Positions 8,772-18,087 are shown, counted from the first letter of the stretch. The stretch: DNA of 64,000 bases from Planotetraspora phitsanulokensis (GCF_016863295.1 NZ_BOOP01000047.1:1-64000); one strand, 5' to 3'. Made by a program: numbers and translations. The notes: generated by a model from the sequence alone, not told the origin.

Positions 8772-9179
8772 CTGGCTCAGGGGATCCGGCCGCCGCAGAC
8801 GGCTCGGATCGGCGTGATGGCGGGCGGTTCGGCGCACAGAAGATCGTCTATGCTGGCGGCTCGCTCGGCGGCTCGGTAGCGCTGGTCACCGCCGCCGATC
8901 CGGCGACAGGGGCGGCCGGTGTGATCTCCTTGTCCGGCGGCCTGGACGGGCAGGAGCAGACAGTGAAGCGGCTCACCGTACCCGCGCTGTACGTCGTCAC
9001 CGAGGTGGACACCACCGGCGTCACGGATCTCGTCAAGGACCTCCACAAGGCGACGCCGAAGGGCAGGAGCACCTTGGCGGTCTACCCCTGGCGCGCAGCA
9101 TGCAGGCGAGATGTTCCATGATGAACGTTACGTCGACAAGCTTCAGGACAAGCTCGAGACGTTCCTGCAGGATGTCTGA
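8768..9179 (+). pseudogene. Alpha/beta hydrolase pseudogene, truncated and frameshifted
   Basis: The frame from ATG 8768 encodes a nucleophile elbow YAGGSLGGSVAL and ISLSGG, PALYVVTEVD and LVKDLHKATPKG, the C-terminal half of a small alpha/beta hydrolase. The N-terminal half, with the oxyanion loop, is missing. Near 9090-9095 the frame is lost: the natural ending (HAGEMFHDERYVDK, then LETFLQDV and a TGA at 9177-9179) continues in another frame. Both lesions indicate a dead gene. It lies in a debris zone next to a phosphoketolase remnant. Confidence 0.7.
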
Positions 9180-9182
9180 GGT

Positions 9183-9484
9183 CGGAAGAGCGCGGCCGGC
9201 CGAGGTTGGTCACCAGGGCGACCTGATGAAGGTCGTTCCGCGAACGAATGCTGCCGGCCCGGCGGATCCTTTCGGAGTACGGAGCACGACCATCGGCAGG
9301 CGCCTGTCCACCCCGGCCTTGTATGCGGCGATCTCGTCGAAAACCTCGTCCAAGGTGCCGGCCATCAGCCGATGCATGGCCTCCGGTTCGTTCCCTGCAA
9401 CGGGTTGTCCAGGAGGTAGATCTGCCCGACGGACAGGTAGTTCGCGGCTCGCCATTACGCGTCGACGCCCTCGTGTGTGCCCAT
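9183..9484 (-). pseudogene. Phosphoketolase pseudogene with large internal deletion
   Basis: Three pieces of a xylulose-5-phosphate/fructose-6-phosphate phosphoketolase can be read leftwards. From ATG 9484 comes GVDA, a stop, then WRAANYLSVGQIYLLDNPL, the family's highly conserved N-terminus with one Tyr codon changed to TAA. In another frame follows EPEAMHRLMAGTLDEVFDEI and LPMVVLRTPKG, normally some 250 residues further on. A third frame gives NDLHQVAL, the degraded FRSHQVPL motif. The middle of the gene, with its cofactor site, is deleted. It is clearly non-functional. Confidence 0.75.
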
Positions 9485-9607
9485 GACAATCACACTTGTC
9501 CGGAGCGCCCTTGATCAACCAGGGACCTTGGTCCCCATCGGCCGGGCCAAAGAGGATGAGGATCCGCGGGATGGCAACGGGGCCGACGTGGGACCGTCGG
9601 CCCTCGT

Positions 9608-10441
9608 TCACGACCCCGGATGCTCCTCCAGAGCGGCTGCCACGTCCGGCACGGGGATCTCCAGCCTGCGGGTCGGCCGCCGATAGCCGGAGGTCGGGGG
9701 CCGCGAGGGGATCTCCATGGACGGGAGCTGCACCTCCCCGTAGGGGATGGTCGACAGCAGGTGGGAGATCATGTTGATCCTGGCCCGCCGCTTGTCCTCG
9801 CTCTCCACGTCATACCATGGCGCTTCGGGGATGTTGGTGTGGATCAGCATCTCATCCTTGGCCCGCGAGTAATCCTCCCACCGGGTGATCGACTCCAGGT
9901 CCATCTCCGAGAGCTTCCAGCGGCGCATCGGATCGGCCAGTCGGGCCCGGAACCGCCGCTCCTGCTCGGCGTCGCTCACCGAGAACCAGTATTTGCGCAA
10001 CAGGATCCCATCCTCCACGAGCAGCCGCTCGAAGATCGGGCACTGGTGGAGGAACCTGAGGTACTCCTCCTGCGTGCAAAAGCCCATTACCCGCTCGACC
10101 CCAGCGCGGTTGTACCAGCTCCGGTCGAACAGCACGATCTCCCCCGCGGCGGGCAGGTGCTCCACGTAGCGCTGGAAGTACCACTGGCTGCGCTCCCGCT
10201 CCGCGGGCGCCGGCAGCGCGGCGATCCTGGTGACCCGCGGGTTGAGGTACTCGGCGACACGGTTGATCGTGCTGCCCTTGCCGGCCGCGTCCCTACCCTC
10301 GAAGATCACGACGAGCCGCTCGCCTTCGGCGCGTACCCACTCCTGAAGCTTCACCAGCTCCGTCTGAAGGCGGTAAAGCTCCCTCTCGTACAGCTTGCGC
10401 GGTAGCCGCACCATCGAGTTCGCCTCCGTATCCTTGGCCAT
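9608..10441 (-). CDS. ppk2: Polyphosphate kinase 2
   Basis: A 277-residue class I polyphosphate kinase 2, which transfers phosphate between polyphosphate and nucleoside diphosphates in the cytosol. The Walker A loop GRDAAGKGS is at 49-57, the Walker B segment EIVLFDRSWYNR near 101-112, and the lid PMRRWKLSEMD near 175-185; the length fits the single-domain family. The ATG at 10441 has GAGAGGG upstream; ATG 10414 is a possible later start. About 40 C-terminal residues are a Pro/Arg-rich tail. With the neighbouring universal stress protein and phosphoketolase remnant it recalls energy-limitation or hypoxia gene groups of actinomycetes. Confidence 0.92.
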   Translation of the reverse strand: MAKDTEANSMVRLPRKLYERELYRLQTELVKLQEWVRAEGERLVVIFEGRDAAGKGSTINRVAEYLNPRVTRIAALPAPAERERSQWYFQRYVEHLPAAGEIVLFDRSWYNRAGVERVMGFCTQEEYLRFLHQCPIFERLLVEDGILLRKYWFSVSDAEQERRFRARLADPMRRWKLSEMDLESITRWEDYSRAKDEMLIHTNIPEAPWYDVESEDKRRARINMISHLLSTIPYGEVQLPSMEIPSRPPTSGYRRPTRRLEIPVPDVAAALEEHPGS

Positions 10442-10649
10442 GGCGGGTCGCCCACCCTCTCGATTCCCAAGCTGATCAGAGGATCCACGGCCGTGGCCCG
10501 GTGATCGTCAACGGCAGCCGGACATCCCCCACGCCAACGCCGCTCGCGCGGCGCGCGGAATTGTCAATGTCCGCCACAATGCTCCGGCCCAGAAGGCCGC
10601 ACAACGTGAGGCGTCGAAGCCGACGACCACTGGTCGGTCCGATAGGCGC

Positions 10650-11534
10650 TTACAGCTCGCCGACTTCATCGGCCCGGCTGGTGGTCCGTGACCACACCAC
10701 GACGTGGCAATGAGCGTGTTGCAGTACGGCGCGGCTCACCGATCCGAGCACGACCGCGCCGATGGCGCCGTGACCGCGGGACCCGACGACCAGCAGATCC
10801 GCCTTCTGGGAGGCCTCGACCAGGGCGGTGACCGGGTGGGCGCAGACGATGTCCACCGCCACCTTCACCTCGGGGTACTTCAGCTGCCAGGCCGCGAGCT
10901 TGCCGAGCGCGTAATCCTGCTGGGCCTGCCGCACCTCATCGATGTCGTAGACGATTCCGGGAGTGTAGACCTGCACCGGAAGTTGCCAGGCGTAGACCGC
11001 GCGTAGCCCGCAGCCGCGTAGCCGCGCTTCTTCGAAGGCGTAGGTCAGAGCGGCCTCCGATTCGGCCGAGCCGTCGAAGCCAACGGCGATCTCCGCGTGC
11101 TCCACCATCGGGCCGGGCCGTACCACTACGACAGGAGCGGCGACATGTCCGGCCACGTGCATGCTGACCGACCCCAGCAGCATCCCCGTGAAACCGCCCA
11201 GCCCCCGGCTGCCGACCACCAACTCGGAGGCGCGCGTGGCCTGCTTTCGCAGTACCCGGGCCGGGGGTCCCTCGATCATCTCGACGGACACCTCAATGCC
11301 GGGCTGCCGTTCCCGCGCGATCTTCTCAGCCTGCCGGAGAATCTGGTGGCCCGAACGAGTCATGTGGTCTTGCGCGCCGGGGATCGGATAGCAGGGGATG
11401 TCGTACGGCAGGCGGTCCAGGGCGTGGACGACTCGTAGGGGCAGGCCCTTCCGGGCGGCGTCGTCAGCCGCCCATTCCACGGCGGCTGTCGCAGGGGATG
11501 AACCGTCGGTGGCGACGACGATCGGTTCAGTCAT
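10650..11534 (-). CDS. Tandem universal stress protein (UspA family)
   Basis: A 294-residue protein with two Usp domains, at about 1-142 and 148-290. Both keep the ATP-binding signature: GSRGLGGFTGMLLGS in the first and GSRGHGAIGAVVLGS in the second, each after the LVVG strand. The start ATG follows AAGGAG by seven bases. Tandem Usp proteins bind ATP and are induced in dormancy or oxygen limitation in actinomycetes. It is divergent from nothing and followed by ppk2 after about 210 bases, which may be cotranscribed. Confidence 0.9.
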   Translation of the reverse strand: MTEPIVVATDGSSPATAAVEWAADDAARKGLPLRVVHALDRLPYDIPCYPIPGAQDHMTRSGHQILRQAEKIARERQPGIEVSVEMIEGPPARVLRKQATRASELVVGSRGLGGFTGMLLGSVSMHVAGHVAAPVVVVRPGPMVEHAEIAVGFDGSAESEAALTYAFEEARLRGCGLRAVYAWQLPVQVYTPGIVYDIDEVRQAQQDYALGKLAAWQLKYPEVKVAVDIVCAHPVTALVEASQKADLLVVGSRGHGAIGAVVLGSVSRAVLQHAHCHVVVWSRTTSRADEVGEL

Positions 11535-11999
11535 GACTTCTCCTTGTTCCTCTGTCCTTCATCGGACCGCCCTCGAAGGGAAGGTCCCCGGGCGCCTGCT
11601 CGGAGTTCCGAGGGACGTCCCGCCTTCAGCCACTGGGCCTTGCAACCCAGTTCTGCGGGGCGGGATCTCGGCGGGCTCGGCGACCGATCGAGCAGCCCAC
11701 TGCTGAACCAGAACCCGAGTGTGAAGGCGGTGGAAACCGCCCTCCCATCAACGCTAGGAAGGCAAGGCGAAACCCATGGAGGGCCGAAGGTCCCGGCTGG
11801 CGCAACCAAGGACCCTGCGTACACGTCTGTTCTCGCTGGGTGATACGGCGGCGCAGGGGCATCGCCTCGGCAAGAACCGCATGGTCCTCGGAGCCCGCCG
11901 ACGGCAGGGCCTGGCGCCAGGGCAGGGCCTTGAGCCGGGTCAGGAGCGTGGGCTGGTTGCCCTTGACGATGCCGGGCGCGACTCCCGCAGGAGCGGGCG
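11535..11999. other. Gene-less stretch upstream of usp
   Basis: No intact gene is seen in these 465 bases. The usp promoter must lie near the left end. The right end holds an insertion-sequence remnant (11917-11979). Confidence 0.4.
11917..11979 (-). pseudogene. ISAs1-type transposase fragment
   Basis: The frame encodes APGIVKGNQPTLLTRLKALPW, closely resembling the conserved VKGNQPxLxxxLKALPW block of ISAs1-family transposases. No other part of the transposase is recognisable, so this is a small relic at the 3' side of the YcnI gene. Confidence 0.55.
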
Positions 12000-12719
12000 C
12001 TATCGCGTCCGGCGGGACCGCACGGCCATCGTCACTGCGCACGCGAGGGAGATCACCAACGAGGCCACGGACAGCCCGACCGCCCACGGAGCTCCCGCGC
12101 CCGACCCGGTCGCAGACGTGCTACCCGCGGCCAGAGCCGCCCGGGCGGTGCCCGTCGACGGGGATGATGCCGTGTCCCCCTTGGGCACGAGCCGGAGCAC
12201 TGGCGCAGGCCGCTCCGGTTCGTCGGCACCGGAGGTCGGCTCCTGGATCCAGCGCACCACCTCGCCGTCGCTGTAGTGCTGGAGCGTCTTGAACACCAGA
12301 CGGTCGGTCTCGGGCAGCGGTCCGGCACTCACGGAGAACTCGTCGTACTCCCCCGGCTTGATCGCTGACTTCGGATCCGCCGCGGTCCAGGTGATCTTTC
12401 CGATGACCTCGCTGATCTGCGCGCCGTGCACCTCGATCGGCGAGGCCAGCTTGGTCTTCGTGATCTCGTACGACCAGCCGGGATGTGGCTTCACCGAGAC
12501 CGAAGCCAGCGGGGAGTCGGTCGGGAGCTGAACCTCGATCTCGGTGGTGCTCGCGTCGTCGCGCTCGTTGGGGACGCGGAACGTCACGGCGGCGTAGCCG
12601 CCCTGGGTGGCCGTCTCCGGGTTCACCGTCACGTGCGCGAACGCCACCGCCTGCATGACGCCGACCAGGCAGGCCGTCACCCCCACGGTTACGAGGCCTC
12701 GTACGGCGCGGCGCAGCAT
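12000..12719 (-). CDS. YcnI-like copper-associated membrane-anchored protein
   Basis: A 239-residue exported protein. Residues 1-29 are a signal peptide (AVAFA, then HVTVNPE), so the mature protein begins with the His that ligates copper in YcnI. The YcnI domain (DUF1775) covers 30-150 with GGYAAVTFRVPNE and TKLASPIEVHG. After a Ser/Thr/Ala linker one membrane helix at about 205-230 anchors the protein, followed by RSRRTR. The ATG at 12719 follows GGAGAG by seven bases; the frame stays open further upstream to 12947 but without a ribosome site. Partner of the CopC-CopD gene two genes upstream. The 252-base gap before it contains no other gene. Confidence 0.85.
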   Translation of the reverse strand: MLRRAVRGLVTVGVTACLVGVMQAVAFAHVTVNPETATQGGYAAVTFRVPNERDDASTTEIEVQLPTDSPLASVSVKPHPGWSYEITKTKLASPIEVHGAQISEVIGKITWTAADPKSAIKPGEYDEFSVSAGPLPETDRLVFKTLQHYSDGEVVRWIQEPTSGADEPERPAPVLRLVPKGDTASSPSTGTARAALAAGSTSATGSGAGAPWAVGLSVASLVISLACAVTMAVRSRRTR

Positions 12720-12971
12720 ACGCACTCTCCAGGTTGTGTCAGACGATCGGGCGCCGGCCGTCTCGGCCTCAGCGGCCCCGACCGTGCTGGGGCTGACCGG
12801 GTCAGGTGACGTTCCCGCGTATGCCGGGCCCAGGCTCGCCATCCGTAGCGCGGACGCCGTGACGAGCACGGCAGTGCCCGCCAGGGGGGCTCTAGCGCTC
12901 AACGCTCCTCCAGCAGGTAGGACTCTCACCGTTCTTCGAACCCTCAATAGGTGATCTTCATGGACAGTTCG

Positions 12972-13724
12972 CTAACCCAGGCGGTCCAGCGTCGTCGTCA
13001 TCAACGCCTTGACCTTCTCGTCGGAGTCGGCACGCTGGCCCACCGCTTTGATCTGCGCGTAGCCGACGTAGATGATGGCGTTCGCCTTGTGCACCACGAC
13101 GGTGACCAGATCGTCGTAGGTGTCCGGGTTCATCTCCGGGGGCGAGGTGTGCACGAGATGCTGGGCGAACCCCTTCCACCCATCCATCTCGATCGGCCGG
13201 CTGCCGACCTTGTAAGCGCCCACGACGGACGGCGGTCCGCCGAGCACGCTGAACGCCTCCGGACACTTGGCGGACTCGGCCGCGACGGTGTCCATCGTGC
13301 CGTCGGCGAGTGAGGGGCTCTGGAAGACCACCGCGCCCTGGGTGACGACCGGAAGCGACGACGGCCCCACGCGCTGCGGGCCGACGATGAACCGCCCGGT
13401 CGGATTCCCACCCACCGGCTCGACCGCCGGCTGCACGTCGACCTTGACGTCTTCTGAGCGCTGGACGTACGGACAGGTCGGGATGCTGTTCGGGGGTGTG
13501 TAGATGACGTGCGAGGCGTGGTCGGTGTCCTCGAACTCGGTGGCGCCCTTTCCCAGGTCGCTGGGGCTGACGAGGCCGGACCGGATGGAGGTCACGGTGT
13601 AGGGCGGCTTGGTCAGCGGCTGCGGAGCCCCGTTGGAGCAGCCCGCCAGGACGCAGAGGGCGATCACGCCGGCAGCGGTCATGGTCGCTCGGAGCCGGGA
13701 CGCCTTCCTGTCAGCGCCTCGCAT
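12972..13724 (-). CDS. Uncharacterised lipoprotein in the copper operon
   Basis: A 250-residue lipoprotein: CVLAGCSNG places the lipidated Cys near residue 28. The rest is a soluble extracellular domain with paired Cys and several beta strands, resembling PknH-type or DUF3558-like sensor domains of actinomycetes, but the match is weak. The ATG at 13724 lies 16 bases after the stop of the CopC-CopD gene, so they are cotranscribed. A role in envelope copper handling is inferred from position only. Confidence 0.75.
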   Translation of the reverse strand: MRGADRKASRLRATMTAAGVIALCVLAGCSNGAPQPLTKPPYTVTSIRSGLVSPSDLGKGATEFEDTDHASHVIYTPPNSIPTCPYVQRSEDVKVDVQPAVEPVGGNPTGRFIVGPQRVGPSSLPVVTQGAVVFQSPSLADGTMDTVAAESAKCPEAFSVLGGPPSVVGAYKVGSRPIEMDGWKGFAQHLVHTSPPEMNPDTYDDLVTVVVHKANAIIYVGYAQIKAVGQRADSDEKVKALMTTTLDRLG

Positions 13725-13740
13725 GTGTGTTACCAGCCTT

Positions 13741-15540
13741 TCAGTGTGCCGTGAACGGGACACGCACCGGTGTCTCGTCGAAGTCGGAGACTCGGATGTC
13801 CAGCCGCAGGACCCACTCCCCCGGGTAGGGGATGGACATCGAGTTCGCCACGTAGTGGCCGGGTTCGGCCGCGGAGACCTTGACGGGCAGCGCCGGGACG
13901 CTGCGGTCACGCGACTCGAGCGCACCCGAGACCTCGGGCACCGCGACCAGCGAGCCGTTCCGCCCGGTGATGTAGATGTCGGCCACGTTGCTTCCCGGCT
14001 TCGCGGGCTCGATCTTCACCTCGACCGAGCCGCCCCCCAGCCCGGCGGCTGGGCCGGCCGCGTCCGCGACGGCGGCGGAGATGGGGACCGTGGTGTGCAC
14101 CGGCGGCGCGTAGCTGGTGCGGGCCGGGGCGGTGTTGACCAGGACGGCCGTGATCGACACGACGGCGACCCCGAGCACGACCTCACCCGCGACCGAGCGG
14201 CGCAGCCGGCGCACCGCGGTGTAAGGGGCGGCATCGAGGCCGAGGGGGTCGCGACCGCGCCGCCGCACGAACCGCCGCGCTCCTGCGGCAAGACCCACCA
14301 CGGCGAGGACGGCGGCGAGCTTGCCGAGAAGCAGCCGCCCGAAGTCCGTCCCGCCGAGCGCACCCCACGTTCCCACCTGCCGCCAGGCCAGATACACCCC
14401 CGTCACCGCGATCACCGCGAAGCAGATCTGCGCGAGCGTGGAAAACCTCGGGAGCGCGGGTTCCAGGGAGATGGCGCCGGTGGGCTTCCGCCCCCTCCCT
14501 GGGAGGAGCACGCAGGCCGCGAGCGCGATCAGGCCGCCCAGCCACAGAGCCATGGCGAGCAGGTGCAGGCTGGTCGCAGGTACGGCCAGCCAGGTCTGCT
14601 CGCCAGTCTGTGCGTGATCCGCCAGCGTCCAGGTGAACGGCAGGGCGACGGCACAGGCGGCCCCGACGCCGGCCGTCCCAGCGCCAGACGTCCTGGCGCC
14701 GTCCGTCCGGACGTCAGCCAGGGACGAGGAGGGGCGTACAGCGATCCAGAAGGCCACACCAAGAGCGAGCACGATCAACAGCCGCACCGACAGCGCGTGA
14801 CCAAACCGCGTGGACAGCGTGGCGCCGAGCAGCTCAGGGTCGAACACCCCGGTCAGCGACGTGCCCGCGGCGTACGGCCCCTGTACGAGCAGGACCACCA
14901 CGGTGCCCGCGGTCAAGGCGGCGAAGCCGGACCACACGATGCCCCGGCCGCGGCGGTCGTCGCGGCCGGCGGGCCAGAGCACGGCGACGAACAGTCCAGC
15001 ACCAAGGGCGAGGGCCAGACCGAGAAACGCAAGGGCGCGACCGACGGCGTCGACGACGGGAACGGCCGGGCTGACATCCTCCTCCACCGGGGCGGCCAGA
15101 GTGCTCGGGCGGCCGACGCTGAAGCTGAACGCCCCCGACACCACGTGCGAGTCCGCGGACGTGATCCGCCAGGCCAGGACGTAGGTTCCCTCCGCCAAAC
15201 TCGTCGGAAGGCTCACCCGCGCCGTGTTGGCCTTCCCGTCCACGTAACTTGGAGCACCGATCGCCAGCTTCTTCCCTGTCACGTCGAGCAGCTGAATCGA
15301 CCGCTGGTTGAAGCTCACCGCCTCGTTGAAGCGGAGCCGGACCTCGGCCGGGGGCCGGTCCAGCACCTGGCCGTCGACCGGCGAACTCTCCTGCAGGTAG
15401 GCGTGCGCGTACGCGGGACGCGTGGCCGCGACAGAGACGAGGTCCGCGACCAGGCCGCAGGCCACGAGGATCGCGACCACCGCCAGCCGCGCGATCAGCC
15501 GGGCCCGACGATGGCCCGTGTGGTTCACTCCGCGCATCAT
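13741..15540 (-). CDS. CopC-CopD copper-resistance fusion with C-terminal YtkA-like domain
   Basis: A 599-residue fusion for copper binding and transport at the membrane. After a signal peptide the mature protein starts with His46 (AYA, then HAYLQESSP), the N-terminal Cu(II) ligand of CopC; the second CopC motif ADSHVVSGAFSFSVG follows near 135. A block of about eight membrane helices from residue 155 to 480 is CopD. The last 110 residues, beginning VEVKIEPAKPGSN, look like a FixH/YtkA immunoglobulin-like domain. The start is ATG 15540 or 15537 with AAGG upstream; longer open frame upstream has no ribosome site. First gene of the operon with the lipoprotein and probably YcnI. Confidence 0.9.
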   Translation of the reverse strand: MMRGVNHTGHRRARLIARLAVVAILVACGLVADLVSVAATRPAYAHAYLQESSPVDGQVLDRPPAEVRLRFNEAVSFNQRSIQLLDVTGKKLAIGAPSYVDGKANTARVSLPTSLAEGTYVLAWRITSADSHVVSGAFSFSVGRPSTLAAPVEEDVSPAVPVVDAVGRALAFLGLALALGAGLFVAVLWPAGRDDRRGRGIVWSGFAALTAGTVVVLLVQGPYAAGTSLTGVFDPELLGATLSTRFGHALSVRLLIVLALGVAFWIAVRPSSSLADVRTDGARTSGAGTAGVGAACAVALPFTWTLADHAQTGEQTWLAVPATSLHLLAMALWLGGLIALAACVLLPGRGRKPTGAISLEPALPRFSTLAQICFAVIAVTGVYLAWRQVGTWGALGGTDFGRLLLGKLAAVLAVVGLAAGARRFVRRRGRDPLGLDAAPYTAVRRLRRSVAGEVVLGVAVVSITAVLVNTAPARTSYAPPVHTTVPISAAVADAAGPAAGLGGGSVEVKIEPAKPGSNVADIYITGRNGSLVAVPEVSGALESRDRSVPALPVKVSAAEPGHYVANSMSIPYPGEWVLRLDIRVSDFDETPVRVPFTAH

Positions 15541-15701
15541 CCGTGCTGGTCCGCCTTGGAGCAGGTGACGGTGCGGGCGAGTTCCGCGAGATCCGGCCCC
15601 TTCGATACGGCGCTCGGCCTGCTCACGTCCAGGCCATAGGCCGCGACCGAGCGCGTGGCACCTCCGCGTCGCACCGACTACCTCCATGCCCGTCGCCATA
15701 G

Positions 15702-15746
15702 AAAGCCGGCCCGGGCGTAGCGGTCGCCACGCCGGGCCGGCGCTTT
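15702..15746 (-). terminator. Strong hairpin terminator
   Basis: AAAGCCGGCCCGG pairs with CCGGGCCGGCGCTTT across a GC-rich centre, 12 bases after the stop of the LVIVD gene. It separates that gene from the copper operon downstream. Confidence 0.75.
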
Positions 15747-15757
15747 GGTTCAGATGG

Positions 15758-17236
15758 TTACTTGTCGCACGAGTTCCAGCAGATCTTCTTGTCCGGCTTG
15801 CCGGCCAACTTGCCGTCGAACCGGAGCACGTCGACGCCTCGGTTGTAGTCCGCGACGTAGACCAGTCCGTTGTGCCAGTAGGCGGCCGACGCCGAGCCGG
15901 CGGTCACGCCCGTCCCCGACGGCACGCGGAAGTAGCCGACCTGGGTCGGGTTCTTGGGGTCGGACACGTCGAGGAAGCGGGTGCCCTGGCCGTACCACGC
16001 CTGCGCGACGATGTTGCCGTTCACCGTGAACCAGTGCGCGGAGCAGCTACCGGTGGTGGCCGACCCCTCCTTGCCCCACGGAGACCAGTGGCTGATCAGG
16101 TCCAGCCGGAACGGCTTCTCCGGCGTGGACCGCCAGCTCTCGCCGTCGTAGCTGCCCTTCAACGAGGCGATCTTGAACTCGCCCGCCTGTGAGCAGGTCG
16201 TGATGTTCTCGTTGGTGATGTAGAGCAGCTCGCCCTTGTCGAAGGAGCCGAGCTTCTCGGTGTTGTGGTAGGCGTTGTGGTCGAAGAAGTCGAAGAAGGC
16301 GGTACCCGCCGGGTTGGTGGGGACGACAGTGCCGCCCGCGTACGGCACCGGGTCGTACGCCGTCGCGACCCGGTTGCGCTTCTGCACCGGGTCGTAGTGC
16401 CTGCCCTTGGTCCAGTAGCCGCGTACGCCACCCTCGCCGGAGGCCCAGGCCACACCGTTCTTGTCGACGTCGACGCTGTGCACGTAGTCCGTGGTCCCGT
16501 CGACCCGGCCGAGATCGAGTGCCAAGTCGAGGGTGCGCGGGTGCTTGATGTCGCGGATGTCGGTCACCCGGATCGGCACGCCCTTCCAGGACGGGTCCTG
16601 GCCCGGCGTGCCCGTGTTGGCCGGACCGACCGACCACAGGTACGTGCAGTCGTTGATGCAGGTCGCTGTGTGCCCGGCCGCGATCGGCTGGAAGACGACG
16701 GTCTCCGGCTTCCACGGGTTCTTGACGTCGACGATGTAGACGCCGGACTGACCGGTCGAGACGGTGCCGCCGAAGCCGCGCGGGTCCCGGCTGAGGAAGA
16801 CCAGCTTGCGCTTCGGGTCGACGGTCATGTTCTCGCCTTCCCAGAATCTGTCCTGGGTGTCCCCCGGCTGGCGCAGCTCGGCTGCCGTGATCTTCGAGAC
16901 CATGGCCGGGTGCTTGGGGTCCTTCAGCGACCAGACGGCGAGGCCGCCGGTGCCGTTGGCGAACATGAAGTCGTAGCCGTACTTGTCGTAGTGGATGAAG
17001 TTCAGCCCCGAGTAGCCGCTGACGCCCTTGACGTTGTCGAGGAACGTGACGTTGCCTGCGACAGCGGTCGTCGGAACGTTGTGGACGTCGTCGAGGACCG
17101 GACCGCCATGGGCGGAGTTGCTGGACGGACTCGGGTCGGACGGCTCGTCGGCGAGTGCTGAGGCGGCTCCGGACAGCTGCAGTGCCACAGCCGTTGCCAG
17201 AGCGACCGCACCCGCCGCGAGGGATTTCGCTTTCAC
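15758..17236 (-). CDS. Secreted LVIVD-repeat beta-propeller protein
   Basis: A 492-residue exported protein. The GTG at 17236 follows GGGAGGG by four bases, and the first 33 residues (to ASALADEP) are a signal peptide. The body contains LVIVD-type propeller repeats, for example GLAVWSLKDPKHPAMV, GVYIVDVKNPWKPETV and TRFLDVSDPKNPTQVG. Four or more cysteines (CINDC, TTC, GSC, CWNSC) could form disulfides. No catalytic motif is visible. Its genomic place next to the copper operon may be coincidental because a strong terminator lies between them. Function unknown; an extracellular binding role is likely. Confidence 0.85.
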   Translation of the reverse strand: MKAKSLAAGAVALATAVALQLSGAASALADEPSDPSPSSNSAHGGPVLDDVHNVPTTAVAGNVTFLDNVKGVSGYSGLNFIHYDKYGYDFMFANGTGGLAVWSLKDPKHPAMVSKITAAELRQPGDTQDRFWEGENMTVDPKRKLVFLSRDPRGFGGTVSTGQSGVYIVDVKNPWKPETVVFQPIAAGHTATCINDCTYLWSVGPANTGTPGQDPSWKGVPIRVTDIRDIKHPRTLDLALDLGRVDGTTDYVHSVDVDKNGVAWASGEGGVRGYWTKGRHYDPVQKRNRVATAYDPVPYAGGTVVPTNPAGTAFFDFFDHNAYHNTEKLGSFDKGELLYITNENITTCSQAGEFKIASLKGSYDGESWRSTPEKPFRLDLISHWSPWGKEGSATTGSCSAHWFTVNGNIVAQAWYGQGTRFLDVSDPKNPTQVGYFRVPSGTGVTAGSASAAYWHNGLVYVADYNRGVDVLRFDGKLAGKPDKKICWNSCDK

Positions 17237-17547
17237 CAGACCCTCCCTAGGCCGGCAGTGCAGTTGGAAAACCGCGCGGCCGAAGATCACAAGTGACACC
17301 ACTGTAGAGAGCTGCAAGAGCGGCTGTCATGGTGCGAATGTTGAAAATGCCCCCATATGGCTCCGTCATTCGTCGTGATCGCCCGGGCAGGCCCTTACGG
17401 CCGTGGTCGTCCGCGAGCGGCGAGCTGGGGCCTTCCTGCGCTCCTGGATTCAGCGCCGCCGTGGATGCTCGCCGTCGGCGGGGCACTCGCCGCCGTGGTC
17501 ATCCTGAACGAGCGTCGCCCACGCGCTGCGCACCGAGTAGGCGGCGC

Positions 17548-18087
17548 TCAGCCCGCACCGTGGAGCGCGTCGATGCCCTTGCGCCAGGTGGTGTCGAGAT
17601 CGGCGTCGGGTGGGAAGCGTTGGTTCAACTCGAGGATGACCATGCCGTGCGCGAAGGCCCAGATGGCCCGTGCGCGTTCACGGTCACCGCCGGCGGCCTC
17701 GAGGAGCGGCATTGCGGCCGCCTCCTCGACGCCGGAGGCGAGCAGGTCGCGGCGCAGGGGCCGCTCGGTCATCAGTCGATAGAGGTTCGGCTGGCGGCGT
17801 GCGAAGTCGCGGTACGCGGCGGCGAGAGCGGCGATCGGGGTGTCGGATCGACGGACGGCCTGCGCGAACAGTTCGGCCTGCTCCTCGAAGCCGACCGAGA
17901 TCAGCGCCGCTTCCAGTGCCTGCTTGTCGCGGAGGTGCTCGTAGATCGAGGAGGCGCGGATCCCGAGTTGGGCGCCGAGGCGACGCATCGACAGTGCGTC
18001 GGGGCCCTCCTGCTCGAGGAGTTGCCGCGCGGTCTGCACGATCTCCCGGGCTCGTGGGGTGAGCCGGCTCAGCGCGTGAAAAGCCAT
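17548..18087 (-). CDS. TetR-family repressor
   Basis: A 179-residue regulator. The helix-turn-helix (LSMRRLGAQLGIRASSIYEHLRD, split here as LSMRRLGAQLG and IRASSIYEHLRD) is at about 35-58, and the C-terminal ligand domain is of the WHG type (TetR_C_33), with AIWAFAHGMVILELN near 140-154. Divergent from a small membrane protein gene; two identical-type palindromes in the shared 74-base gap make it a local repressor of itself and that gene. The inducer is unknown. The 300 bases on its 3' side (17237-17547) hold no gene. Confidence 0.88.
   Translation of the reverse strand: MAFHALSRLTPRAREIVQTARQLLEQEGPDALSMRRLGAQLGIRASSIYEHLRDKQALEAALISVGFEEQAELFAQAVRRSDTPIAALAAAYRDFARRQPNLYRLMTERPLRRDLLASGVEEAAAMPLLEAAGGDRERARAIWAFAHGMVILELNQRFPPDADLDTTWRKGIDALHGAG

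Noticed and set aside
12720-12947. Longer start for the YcnI protein
   Set aside because: The upstream frame is open but has no ribosome site, and the signal peptide starts at residue 1 of the ATG 12719 form.
13609-15639. A 676-codon open frame on the plus strand
   Set aside because: It lies opposite the well-supported CopC-CopD and lipoprotein genes, has no family motifs, and is a by-product of high-GC codon use.
15686-17161. Long plus-strand frames opposite the LVIVD gene
   Set aside because: No domain similarity or ribosome site; the minus strand encodes recognisable propeller repeats.
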